DNA of 64,000 bases from 66-474 sp040388785 (GTDB lineage: Bacteria > Pseudomonadota > Gammaproteobacteria > Xanthomonadales > Rhodanobacteraceae), in contig JAZKBD010000005.1 of assembly GCA_040388785.1 (NCBI GenBank), positions 1 to 64,000 of the forward strand, given 5' to 3'. The notes beneath the pieces are model-generated. The model saw only the letters and a list, made by a program, of their open reading frames with translations, was not told the origin of the DNA and did not search any database. This document shows positions 31,479 through 40,600 of this stretch, in pieces. Position 1 is the first letter of the stretch. Each line of letters starts with the position of its first letter. The position numbers and the translations under genes are program-made.

Positions 31479-32012
31479 TCAAGCTGGAACGTACGTCAAC
31501 CTGATCACGTCATCGACAATCAAATCGCTGGCCACGAGGCGGAGCCGCGGTCGAGGGCCGGCGAAGAATGGTTTGCCGTGACCGAGCACGACGGGATGGA
31601 TATAGAGCCGATACTCATCGATGAGGCCAAGATCGGGCAGGCTTTGCGCCAGTTCCGGTCCGGCGACTTCGATCTCACCGTCGAGATCGGCCTTCAGTCC
31701 CCGTATCACCGCCCCGACGTCACCGGCGACAAGGGTGGCGTTCGGACCAACCGACTTCAGCGAGCGCGACACGACCCACTTCGGCCGACTCCGCCACACC
31801 GCTGCGTACTCGCGTTCGTCCGCGCCCCAGTCAGGAAGGTCTTCGTCCCAATAACGCATGACCTCGTACATGCCGCGTCCGTACAGCATGCCCGTCAGGC
31901 CGCGCACCCGCTCCGTGAAGTGGCGAAACAATGCCGGATCGGGAGGCCCGAATGCCTGGTGGTCGACGTAGCCATCCAGGGATTGGTTCAGTTCGAACAC
32001 AAGCTTCGCCAT
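31479..32012 (-). CDS. Dihydrofolate reductase family (RibD C-terminal-like) protein
   Basis: A 177-residue cytoplasmic protein with the RibD_C/DHFR-like fold: 'LVFELNQSLDGYVD' at the start, 'LYGRGMYEVMRYWDED' (NADPH-binding region), 'VAGPELAQSLPDLGLIDEYRLYIHPVVLGHGKPFF' (given as its short landmarks 'AGPELAQSL' and 'IHPVVLGHGKPFF'). These stand-alone proteins are common and their substrate is unknown. ATG 32012 follows GCGAGG. A frameshifted remnant of the same 3' end lies at 27750-27828, so this gene was once duplicated around the neighbouring operon. Confidence 0.85.
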   Translation of the reverse strand: MAKLVFELNQSLDGYVDHQAFGPPDPALFRHFTERVRGLTGMLYGRGMYEVMRYWDEDLPDWGADEREYAAVWRSRPKWVVSRSLKSVGPNATLVAGDVGAVIRGLKADLDGEIEVAGPELAQSLPDLGLIDEYRLYIHPVVLGHGKPFFAGPRPRLRLVASDLIVDDVIRLTYVPA

Positions 32013-32051
32013 CAATTACCTCGCTCCCTCTCCTTTGGGAAACCAATGGCC

Positions 32052-32702
32052 TCATTGTTCGCCCGAGCCGTCGTCAGACTTTTGCCTTTGACGCAATTCC
32101 CACCGAACTGAATCCAATGTTAGTCGGTAAAGATTAAAGATATACAATTTCAAATCCCAAATCAGGATAAATGCACCACCCGCCACAATCTCAAACAACG
32201 AAACTGCCAAAACGAAGCGCATCTGTCCGGGATAAGGGTAAAATACCACTAATCTGCTAAGTACAACATCAAGACCAACAGACAAAATCGTTCCCCAGCA
32301 TATCAATATAAATACAAAATAATCTATCAAAGTTCCTATAAAAGCGAGCAAATTATATTTCAAAAAAGATATGTCTTTTGTGTGAAATTTCTTCAACCTC
32401 GCCATCTGCAATAGCATCTCAGGCTTGAGCACGGAAATAACTATCGCATACGCGGCGATCAAGAATCCGAGCACAGTTGTAGCAGCTCCTAACCATGCAC
32501 TTACCAGCTCTCTAGCTAACTGAATAACCTGATGCGCGCTATAGCCAGAAAGCAGAACGAATGAAACAGGAACTAACAACATCACACAGATAAAAACACG
32601 AGAGGACCACTTGCGTGGGACACTCCGGGCTAATAAGTAACATTGGAGAAGTGACACTTCGGCGCCGAGGTCAGCGTCGAGAGTTTTGTCCCTCGCTATC
32701 AT
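32052..32702 (-). CDS. Four-TM membrane protein of an AT-rich two-gene cassette
   Basis: A 216-residue protein I cannot assign. Four hydrophobic helices are visible: 'VFICVMLLVPVSFVLLSG', 'ATTVLGFLIAAYAIVISVL', 'LLAFIGTLIDYFVFILIC' and 'FVLAVSLFEIVAGGAFILIW'. Cytosolic ends are charged, and the C-terminus is Lys/Arg/Asp-rich. ATG 32702 overlaps the stop of the upstream gene (ATGA). DNA is strongly AT-rich compared with both sides, a sign of horizontal transfer. A small multi-pass membrane protein coupled to a soluble partner is a frequent layout in abortive-infection systems, but no known family motif was found. Confidence 0.75.
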   Translation of the reverse strand: MIARDKTLDADLGAEVSLLQCYLLARSVPRKWSSRVFICVMLLVPVSFVLLSGYSAHQVIQLARELVSAWLGAATTVLGFLIAAYAIVISVLKPEMLLQMARLKKFHTKDISFLKYNLLAFIGTLIDYFVFILICWGTILSVGLDVVLSRLVVFYPYPGQMRFVLAVSLFEIVAGGAFILIWDLKLYIFNLYRLTLDSVRWELRQRQKSDDGSGEQ

Positions 32703-33718
32703 AATTTGCGCTCGCGAATGCCACGAACACGCTCTCTTACAGCGTCCATGGGATCGGGAACGGCAACGATCTTTTCGGCGATCGCCTTCGAGAACTCAGT
32801 CAATCCAATCTTAGCCTTCTCTACGTCAGATTCGGGCGGCTGTCCTGCAACTTGCAGCTTTACACCCACATCATTTTCGGTAATCTTGAGCTTTTCCTTG
32901 CTCGGACCGAGCCCATTAATCTGGAAGCCAACGTTCCCAAGTTTTGTTGCAGCCTCAGCGTGTTGCGCTACCCCACTTTCATCGAGTCCAGAATTATCTT
33001 TTTTGTCATAGTTAACTTTCGGTTTTGAATTTAGAATTCTTGCATTGCTATCTAACGTTTTGAAGAAGTCATCATTGTTTAATTCCTCATTGTTCGTAGG
33101 CAAAATTCGTATCGAAAGTGACCGAATAACGCTAAATGCTTCCAGTTGTTCCGCTAGCGCTCCTGGCATCGTAAGCGGCGTAATGCGCACAGTAGCCATT
33201 CCTAACTCTTTCTCAATTTCACCCAGCGTTTTCCTCCTGATATGTTTATCGACGCGATGTTGATGATGATTAAAATCCCTCTCCGCACGAATGTATTCAT
33301 CGTTCGCGTCATTTATAAATTTTGCACAAGTCGTTTGAAACGCGCCGATATTCGGCGCATCACTTGTTTCGTTCATGTATATCAACCTATGATTTTCTAA
33401 AATTACTACGAAATAAGAACTTGGACAGCTGTGTAGTTCTTTTGGGTCATAAATCAGCTTTCCATCTATGTAATCTTGCTCTCGCTTTAGGAAGGTATCT
33501 TTAATTATTCTTCCACATAGCACACGCTGAGTCACATCGCCGAAGGTTACGTCTGCAACCATCGTGTTGTCGAAAAAATATTTTGTGTCTGCATACTGCC
33601 TCTCCCTTTGTTTGCTGGCGAACGCAGAGACAATTACTTCGCCAAATCTATCCAAGAAATTTACGTCGTCCTTAAATTTGCATACGAAGTTGGCAAACTC
33701 AATGTTATATTTTTCCAT
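32699..33718 (-). CDS. Unrecognised soluble protein of an AT-rich two-gene cassette
   Basis: A 339-residue protein without signal peptide or membrane segments. The first half is mixed alpha/beta ('VADVTFGDVTQRVLCGRII', 'SSYFVVILENHRLIYMNET'), then comes a charged helical piece ('HHQHRVDKHIRRKTLGEIEK'), a second beta-rich part ('ATVRITPLTMPGALAEQL', 'IRSLSIRILPTNNEELN') and a C-terminal charged tail. I do not recognise any catalytic motif or nucleotide-binding loop. GGGGAGGTGAGAAG precedes ATG 33718. Composition is about as AT-rich as its partner and unlike the high-GC neighbours. Its product overlaps translationally with the four-TM protein, so they probably act together. Confidence 0.75.
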   Translation of the reverse strand: MEKYNIEFANFVCKFKDDVNFLDRFGEVIVSAFASKQRERQYADTKYFFDNTMVADVTFGDVTQRVLCGRIIKDTFLKREQDYIDGKLIYDPKELHSCPSSYFVVILENHRLIYMNETSDAPNIGAFQTTCAKFINDANDEYIRAERDFNHHQHRVDKHIRRKTLGEIEKELGMATVRITPLTMPGALAEQLEAFSVIRSLSIRILPTNNEELNNDDFFKTLDSNARILNSKPKVNYDKKDNSGLDESGVAQHAEAATKLGNVGFQINGLGPSKEKLKITENDVGVKLQVAGQPPESDVEKAKIGLTEFSKAIAEKIVAVPDPMDAVRERVRGIRERKL

Positions 33719-33776
33719 CTTCTCACCTCCCCATAGGTGTCAGGCGTTAGATCAGTCTCACGAATCCCGCAGCAAG

Positions 33777-33803
33777 CCGTGTCAACATGAAACGTTGACA
33801 CGG
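33777..33803. promoter_or_regulatory. Perfect 10-bp inverted repeat upstream of the AT-rich cassette
   Basis: CCGTGTCAAC and GTTGACACGG are exact reverse complements separated by seven bases. The repeat lies about 60 bases before the cassette's first start codon and about 60 bases past the BNR B stop. No T-run follows on the minus strand, so an operator for the cassette is as likely as a stem-loop ending BNR B transcription. Confidence 0.6.
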
Positions 33804-33863
33804 TATACGTTCTTCTTGCGCATATGTCCCAAGCGCCACGTTACTCCACAGGATACGATCGCA

Positions 33864-36800
33864 TCAAGACTTCGTGGAAGCTTCTAGGTTGATCGGCTTC
33901 TTGCCCGCAGCTTTCAGCTTTGCGTTCAATGCCACAAGTTCATTCGCTTTGAGTGCGCTCCACTTCTGCAGCGAGGCATCCAGCATGCCGCTCAGCTTGG
34001 TGTAGCCGTCGCGCGCGTCGGGTGACGGGGCGGCGTCGGCGCCGCCATCGACGGCCTGCATCAGCGAGCGCAGCGCGCCGTCGAGGTAGCGGAAGTTCTG
34101 GACGTTGTTGGGCGGGAAGGTCCAGGCGTTGTACGGGTTGGGCGCCTCGGTGATGTCGGCCGCGGCAACCACTTTCGCGTCGAACGCGTCGATGGATTGC
34201 TTGAGGTCGCCGTTGGCGTCCTTGCTCGCCTTCTGCAACGCCGCGTGCAACTTGTTCGCTTCGCCCATCGCGGTCGCGAGTTTCGCCTGTTCGGTTTCGA
34301 CCTTGCGCGCCAGTTCGAACTGTTGCTGGTAGGCCGCTTCCGGAAGGGTGACGCGCGGGTCGTGCGCGACGGTCAGCGGCTGGCTGTAGGTCTTGCCATC
34401 GATGGTGAGCTTCACCGTGTATTGCCCGGGCGGCGCCCACACGCCATCCGCGTAGGCGTCGCCGTGCGCGAGCGCTGCGGGCGGCGCGTATTGCAGCGGC
34501 CACACGAAACGATTGAGGCCGGGCTTGGCTTTCAGTACCACCGGTTCGCGGAACCAGTCGGGCGTCATGTTGATCTTGGCGAGATCGGGCTTGGGCGCCT
34601 TGTCGGCGCTGGAGTAACTGCGCACCAGTTTCCCGTTCGCGTCGTAGATCGAAAGTTCGATCGGCTTCGCGGGAGTCGCAGCCAACGAATAATCGATGTA
34701 CGCGCCCCACGGCGGGTTCTCGGCGATGGGCTCGTCCTTCGGCAATGGCGTGCCGGTGAACATCGGCGTGCGCACGCGATACGCGAGCGCGGGTTTGTAC
34801 AGGCGCGTGGCCCAGCTTGCCGGATACACCGCCAACTGCCGCAGCGCCGAAACGTCGTCCATGATCCAGAAGCCGCGGCCGTGCGTGGCGATCACGAGAT
34901 CATCGTTCTTGACGTCGATGTCGCGCACCGACACCGCCGGCAGGTTCTGCTGCAGCGAATGCCAATGGTCGCCGTTGTCGAACGACACGAAGATGCCGAA
35001 GTCGGTGCCGGCGTAGAGCAGCCCGCGCTTCACCGGATCCTCGCGCACCACGTCGACGAAATCGCCGTCGGGAATGCCATTGACGATCGCCGTCCAGGTC
35101 TTGCCGCCATCGGTCGTGCGGTAGATGTATGGCTTGCGGTCGTCCAGCCGGTGGCGATCGACCGACGCGAACGCGGTGTTCTGATCGAAGTGCGACGGCG
35201 AAAGGCTGCCGACCTTGGACCACGCGGCGAGCTGCTTCGGCGTGACGTTGTTCCAGTGCGCGCCGGCATCGTCGGTGCGCCAGATCAGGCCGTCGTCGGT
35301 GCCGGTCCACAACAGTTTCGGGTTCAGCGGCGACGAACCGATCGAATACACCACGCCGCGGCGCGCGCCTTGGTGCAGGTTGTCGGCGACCGTCGACGCG
35401 TCGAGATTGGAAGGCACCTCTGGATTCGGACGCGACAGGTCGGGGCTGATCGCGGTCCAGTGTTCGCCGCCGTCGCTGGTCTGCCACAACCGCTGGTTGC
35501 CGAAATACAGCGTCTTCCTGTCGGACGCGTTGAAGACCAGCGGCAACGTCCAGGTGCTGCGATAGATGTCGGGATCGGCCAGCGTGGGATCGACGCTGCG
35601 CGTCTGCTTGGTCTTGAGATCGAGTTTGTCGACCTTGTCGCCGTACACGATGTCGGGATCGTTCGGGTCGGGCGCGATCATGCCGCTCTCGCCACCGGCG
35701 GTAACCTCGTGGAACTGCATCATGTTGATCGTCGCTTCGTAGGTCGAGCGACTGGGCACGGCGGCCGCGCCGGAATCCTGCTGCGCGCCGTACACGCGAT
35801 ACGGGAAACGGTTGTCGGTGCTGACGTGGTACATCTGCGCGGTCGGCTGGTTGTACCAGCTCGACCAGGTCTTGCCGCCGTTCACGGTGATGATCGCGCC
35901 CTGGTCCACGCCCATGATCTGGCGATCCGGATCGTTCGGGTCGATCCACAACTCGTGGTAATCGTCACCGGTCGGATCGCCCTTCACCGGAAGAAACGTC
36001 TTGCCGCCATCGTCCGAACGCAGTTCGATGGTGTTCATCGCATAGACGCGGTCGGGGTTCTTCGGATCAGCCGTGATCTGCCCGAAATACCAGCCGCGCT
36101 GCCAGATGCGCGGATCGCCGCTGGTCTTCGTCCAGGTCTTGCCGGCGTCATCGGAACGGTACAGGCCACCCTGCTCCGCATCGACGATCGCGTAGATGCG
36201 ATCCGGCGCCGCGGCGGAAATCGCGATGCCGATGCGTCCGAGTTTGTTCGACGGGAAACCGTTGCCTTCGATATGCGTCCAGGTGTTGCCGCCGTCGGTG
36301 GATTTGTACAAGCCGGAACCCGGCCCGCTCGACGGCGGGTAGATGTTCCATGGCGGACGCCGCGTCTGCCACAGCGACGCGTAGATCACGTTGGCATCGC
36401 CCGGCTTGAAGATGATGTCGATCGCGCCGGTGTCGGCGTTCGGACCCAGCACCTTCTTCCAGGTGTTGCCGCCGTCCAGCGAACGGAACACGCCGCGCTC
36501 GGCATTCGGACCATAAGGGTGCCCAAGCGCCGCGACGAACACGCGATTCTGGTTGTGCGGATCCACGCGGATCATCGCGATCTGCTGCGAATCCTTCAAC
36601 CCGATATGCGTCCAGGTCTTGCCGGCATCGATGGACTTGTACATGCCGTCGCCCTGCACGATGTCCGAACGCATGTCGGATTCGCCGGTGCCAACGTAGA
36701 TGACGTTCGGGTTCGACGGCGCCACCGCGATCGCACCGATCGACTGCACGGGCTGGCCGTCGAACAGCGGCTGCCAGGTGCGGCCGGTGTCGTGCGTTTC

Positions 36801-37040
36801 CCACACGCCGCCATCGACCGTACCCATGTAGAAGTGCGTCGGCTGGCCCGGCACGCCGGTGACCGCCAGCGTGCGGCCGGCGCGGAACGGGCCGATCAGG
36901 CGCCAGTGCAGGGCGCCCCAGGTTGATGCGCTTGTCGCGTTGTCGCGCGTGGCAGACGTCGCAGCGGATGCGGGCAACGCACCAGCGAGCGTGAGGGCGA
37001 CAGCAGCGAACAACGCAGTCAGGCGGTGGTGCGCGGACAT
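33864..37040 (-). CDS. BNR/VPS10-like propeller secreted protein B
   Basis: A complete 1,058-residue protein with signal peptide ('ALPASAATS'). It has repeated Asp-boxes ('KSTDGGNTWTHIE', 'RSDDAGKTW', 'RTDDAGAHW', 'RTTDGGKTW') forming probably two seven-bladed propellers, then a beta-sandwich ('PPGQYTVKLTIDGKTYSQPL') and a helical C-terminal region. GAGGAG lies before ATG 37040. It is the only member of the local family unaffected by gaps and has a normal ATG start, so it is the reference for A, C and D. The 'YNQPTAQMYHVSTDNRFPYR' region is shared with D. A carbohydrate or peptide target is possible, but no active site is identified. Confidence 0.88.
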   Translation of the reverse strand: MSAHHRLTALFAAVALTLAGALPASAATSATRDNATSASTWGALHWRLIGPFRAGRTLAVTGVPGQPTHFYMGTVDGGVWETHDTGRTWQPLFDGQPVQSIGAIAVAPSNPNVIYVGTGESDMRSDIVQGDGMYKSIDAGKTWTHIGLKDSQQIAMIRVDPHNQNRVFVAALGHPYGPNAERGVFRSLDGGNTWKKVLGPNADTGAIDIIFKPGDANVIYASLWQTRRPPWNIYPPSSGPGSGLYKSTDGGNTWTHIEGNGFPSNKLGRIGIAISAAAPDRIYAIVDAEQGGLYRSDDAGKTWTKTSGDPRIWQRGWYFGQITADPKNPDRVYAMNTIELRSDDGGKTFLPVKGDPTGDDYHELWIDPNDPDRQIMGVDQGAIITVNGGKTWSSWYNQPTAQMYHVSTDNRFPYRVYGAQQDSGAAAVPSRSTYEATINMMQFHEVTAGGESGMIAPDPNDPDIVYGDKVDKLDLKTKQTRSVDPTLADPDIYRSTWTLPLVFNASDRKTLYFGNQRLWQTSDGGEHWTAISPDLSRPNPEVPSNLDASTVADNLHQGARRGVVYSIGSSPLNPKLLWTGTDDGLIWRTDDAGAHWNNVTPKQLAAWSKVGSLSPSHFDQNTAFASVDRHRLDDRKPYIYRTTDGGKTWTAIVNGIPDGDFVDVVREDPVKRGLLYAGTDFGIFVSFDNGDHWHSLQQNLPAVSVRDIDVKNDDLVIATHGRGFWIMDDVSALRQLAVYPASWATRLYKPALAYRVRTPMFTGTPLPKDEPIAENPPWGAYIDYSLAATPAKPIELSIYDANGKLVRSYSSADKAPKPDLAKINMTPDWFREPVVLKAKPGLNRFVWPLQYAPPAALAHGDAYADGVWAPPGQYTVKLTIDGKTYSQPLTVAHDPRVTLPEAAYQQQFELARKVETEQAKLATAMGEANKLHAALQKASKDANGDLKQSIDAFDAKVVAAADITEAPNPYNAWTFPPNNVQNFRYLDGALRSLMQAVDGGADAAPSPDARDGYTKLSGMLDASLQKWSALKANELVALNAKLKAAGKKPINLEASTKS

Positions 37041-37168
37041 GAATGGCTCCTCACGACGCAGATGATCGTCGCATCATAGCGAGACCGCTGCGTCGTTCAT
37101 GGGTAAGAAGGCATGGCTGCGCCGTACCGCATCACATCGCACCGCTCCAACGGCGTTTTGCTTTTGAT

Positions 37169-37611
37169 CGTCATCCCGGAATCGCGAAGCGATATCCCGG
37201 ACCCAGTGGCTTTCGCGCAGCACCCTGCTTTTGATCGCCATCCCGGCGCAGGGCGGGATCCATTGTGTTCTTTTCCAGCGACTTGCATCAAAGACACTGG
37301 ATTCCCGCTTCCGCGGGAATGACGACAGAAGAATTTCCGCGGCCAACGCGGCTCCGGCATCAACAAGCCCTGCTCTTGCTCGTCATCCCGGCGCAGGCCG
37401 GGATCTGCGGTCTTTAAACCAAGATGGATTCCGGCCTTCGCCGGAATGACGGCAGGAGAATTTCCGCGGCCAGCGCGGCTCCGGCATCAAAAAGCCCTGC
37501 TCTTGATCGTCTTCCCGGCGCAGGCCGGGATCCATTTTGTTCTTGCAGGCAAAATCAACATGGATCCCGGGTTCCGCCCGCATAAAGCGCGGGCGGCCCC
37601 GGGATGACGAC
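37169..37611. repeat. Cluster of palindromic repeats between BNR B and C
   Basis: At least six palindromes of the types GTCATCCCGG...CCGGGATC and GGATTCC...GGAATGAC fill most of the 588-base gene-free space between the BNR B start and the BNR C stop. No coding potential is evident. Part of the cluster is a tandem duplication (37330-37532). The remainder of the space (37041-37168) shows nothing recognisable apart from the BNR B leader. Confidence 0.8.
37330..37532. repeat. Two direct copies of a palindrome-bearing unit, period 127 bases
   Basis: AGAATTTCCGCGGCCAACGC starts at 37330 and AGAATTTCCGCGGCCAGCGC at 37457. Each copy runs about 75 bases through GGCTCCGGCATCAA and AAGCCCTGCTCTTG to the palindrome CCCGGCGCAGGCCGGGATC with only a few mismatches. 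Confidence 0.8.
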
Positions 37612-37628
37612 CTAAACAGAACGCTGCA

Positions 37629-40600
37629 TCAGGTACCCTCCGCCGCCAGCAACTTCGGATCGCCGACCTTGACCGGCTCGCCGATGGGCAACGTCTGCAC
37701 GCCGGCCTTTTTCGCTTCGGCGTTGAACTTCTCGATGGCCTCGCGCAGCGAACCGTTGAAGGTGTCGAGCTTCGGTTGCAACCCGGCCTCCTGCTTGGCG
37801 ATGTATTCGCGCTGGCTCTCGTTGGGCGCCTGGTCCGGCCCCATCCGCGAGATCTCGCGATACAGCCCGAAGAAGCTCATGCCCCATGGCGAGAGTTCGT
37901 GCAGGTCGTCCTCCGGCACCTTGTACTGGATGTTCGGCAGCCAGAAATCCTTCGAGAAATCGCCGAGCGTTGCCTTCAACGTTTGCGCGCTCGCGTGCAG
38001 GTTGGCTTTCGCGCTGCCGGCCGCGGCATCCCTGGTCGAATCCAGCACCTTGTCGAGCGCCTGCATCATCGCGTAGCTGCGGCCGATCATCGCGACGTCC
38101 GCGGCGGCTTCGCCGCGCAGCCGCATTGCGGTGTCGAACGCCGCGCGCTGCACGTCCATCGGCGGATTGACGCGCGGATCGGCGACCACCTGCACGGCTT
38201 GCGTGGCGCTGCGGCCGTTCGCATCGACTTTCACCTGATACGAGCCGGGCAACGCGAGCGGACCCTTGGGCGCGTCACTCTCGTCGGGACGTTCTTCTTC
38301 TTCTGCGCGCAGCGCCTTCGGCAACTCGACGCCGGTGTAGCGCATGTTCCATGACGCCACGTTGATGCCGGCCTTGCCGGGTGCATGGAACGTCGCGACC
38401 GGTTTGCCGGCGCTGTCGGTCACGGTGACGACGACCGGGTTGCACTGCTCGAACGACGGCTTCTTCTTTTCCTTGGCGGATTTTTCGGCGCCCTTCTGCG
38501 CCTTGTCGCCACGCTGCTTCGATTGCGCGCTGGCCTGCTTCGCCTCGTCGTCGTTCTTGTTCTTGTTTTCTTCCTTCGCGCACGCCTTCGGCACGTCGAT
38601 GGCCTTCGCGAGCGAATAGACGATCGTCGGTCCGCTCGGCGGATTCGGCGTCGTGAATTCGCCCGGCGCGGGGCTGATGTGGCGGCCGCCGAATTCGATC
38701 CACTCGGTGCCTTGCGCGCTCGGGAACACGTGGAACGCAGCACCGGCCAGCTTCGGCCGCCACTGCTCCAGCGCCTCGATGTTGTCGAGAATCCACAGGC
38801 CATAGCCGTGCGTCGCCAGCACGATGTCGTGCGGGGATTTCGTGAACTTGATATCCCACACCGCCATCGTCGGCAGGTTGCCGGTCATCGGCTGCCAGTG
38901 CGCGCCGTCATCGAACGAGAGGTACAAGCCACGCATGGTGCCGAGCGCCAGCAGGCCTTTCCTGTTCGGATCCTCGCGCACCACCACCGCGGCATGGTTG
39001 TCCGGCAAGCCGTTGGCGATGCTCGTCCAGTGCGCGCCGTAGTCGGTGGTCTTCAGCACGTATGGATGTTCATCGCCGAGCATGTGGCCATCCACCGCGA
39101 TGTAGGCGGTGCCGGCGTCGAACGGCGACACGCCAATTTGGTAGATGCGGCCCAGCGACACGGCCTGCGGCAGGCCGGCGGAAACGTTCGTCCAGTTGGC
39201 GCCGCCATCCTTGCTGACCCACACCAGGCCGTCGTCGGTGCCCGCCCAGATCACGTTGCCGTTGGTGGGCGCGAGTGAAATCGAAATGATGGTGTCGGTG
39301 TTCTCCGCGCTGGAAATGTCATGGAACACGGGACCGCCCGCGACGGGCTGGTGTTCCTTGATGTCGCGGGTGAGGTCCTTCGAGATCGGCTGCCAGTTCG
39401 CGCCGCCATCGGTGGACTTGAACACCACGTTGCCGCCGATGTAGATGGTGTTGGGATCGGCCGCCGACACCGCGATCGGCGCGGCCCAGTTGAAGCGGTA
39501 CTGCAGTTGCGAGATCGGTGTGTCGCCCATGCTGGTCATCACCGGACGGATGAACTTGCGCGTCCAGTTCTTGATGTCGATGCGCGAGGTGAAGCCGGTT
39601 TGCGACGCGGCATAGACGATGGACGGGTCCGAAGGCGCGGGCACCACATACGTGCCGTCGCCGCCCGACGGATTCCACCAGTCCGCGCCCCAGATGCCGT
39701 CGCGCGAAAGGCTGTTGGACGGACCGCACGCGGCATTGTCGTCCTGGATGCCTCCGCACACGCCGAACGGCACCGTGTTGGAAATCGCGACGGTATAGAA
39801 CTCCTCGATCGGCATGTTGTTGAACGAGCGCCAGCTCTTGCCGCCGTCCACGCTTTCGAACGCGCCCCCGTCGTTGCCCTGGATGATGCGCTTCGGATTC
39901 TTCGGATCGATCCAGATCGAGTGGTGGTCCACGTGCACGTCGCGATCGATCACCTTGGCGGTCTTGCCGCCGTCGGTGGACTTCATCAGGTTGAAGGAAC
40001 TGAAATAGAGCGTCTTCGGATCGTTCGGCGCGACCGCGAACGAACTGAAGTAGAACATCCGTACCGCCAGTTCGTGGTTGTTGCTGATGCACTTCCAGTT
40101 GTTGCCGGCATCGGTACTGCCCCACAGGATGCAGCTCTCGGTCGGCATCGTGGCGTACACGATGCTGGGCGACGACGGCGCGAAACCGATCCTGACGCGA
40201 TCGGTCGGATCGGTGGTCGGCAGGCCGCCGCCGATCTTGTTCCAGGTGCGCCCGCCGTCGGTCGATTTGAAGATGCCGCCGTCCGTGCTGCCGTTCACCT
40301 GCGTCCATGGCTTGCGCTGCTCGGTCCACATGCCCGCGAGCAGCACGCTCGGATTGGACGGATCGATTTCGATGTCGCTGGCGCCAGTGGTGTCGTTGAC
40401 GTACAGCACCTTTTTCCAGTTCTTGCCGCCGTCGGTGGTCATGAACACGCCGCGCGTTGCGCTGGGCTTCCACGGATTGCCGAGCACCGCGACCCAAACA
40501 GTGTTCGGATCGGCCGGATCGACGACGATATTGGAGATCAGTCCGGCGTCGGCGAGCCCCTTGAACTGCCAAGTCTTGCCGTCGTCCGGCGAGTAGTACA

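Noticed and set aside
34197..36926. A 909-residue plus-strand open frame opposite BNR B
   Set aside because: Composition (Val/Arg/His-rich, no motifs) is that of an antisense shadow in GC-rich DNA, whereas the minus strand has signal peptide and Asp-boxes. The similar frames opposite BNR A, C and D are rejected for the same reason.
37169..37611. Possible CRISPR array
   Set aside because: Repeats are palindromic, unequal in spacing and different in sequence, with no unique spacers of constant length and no cas genes.
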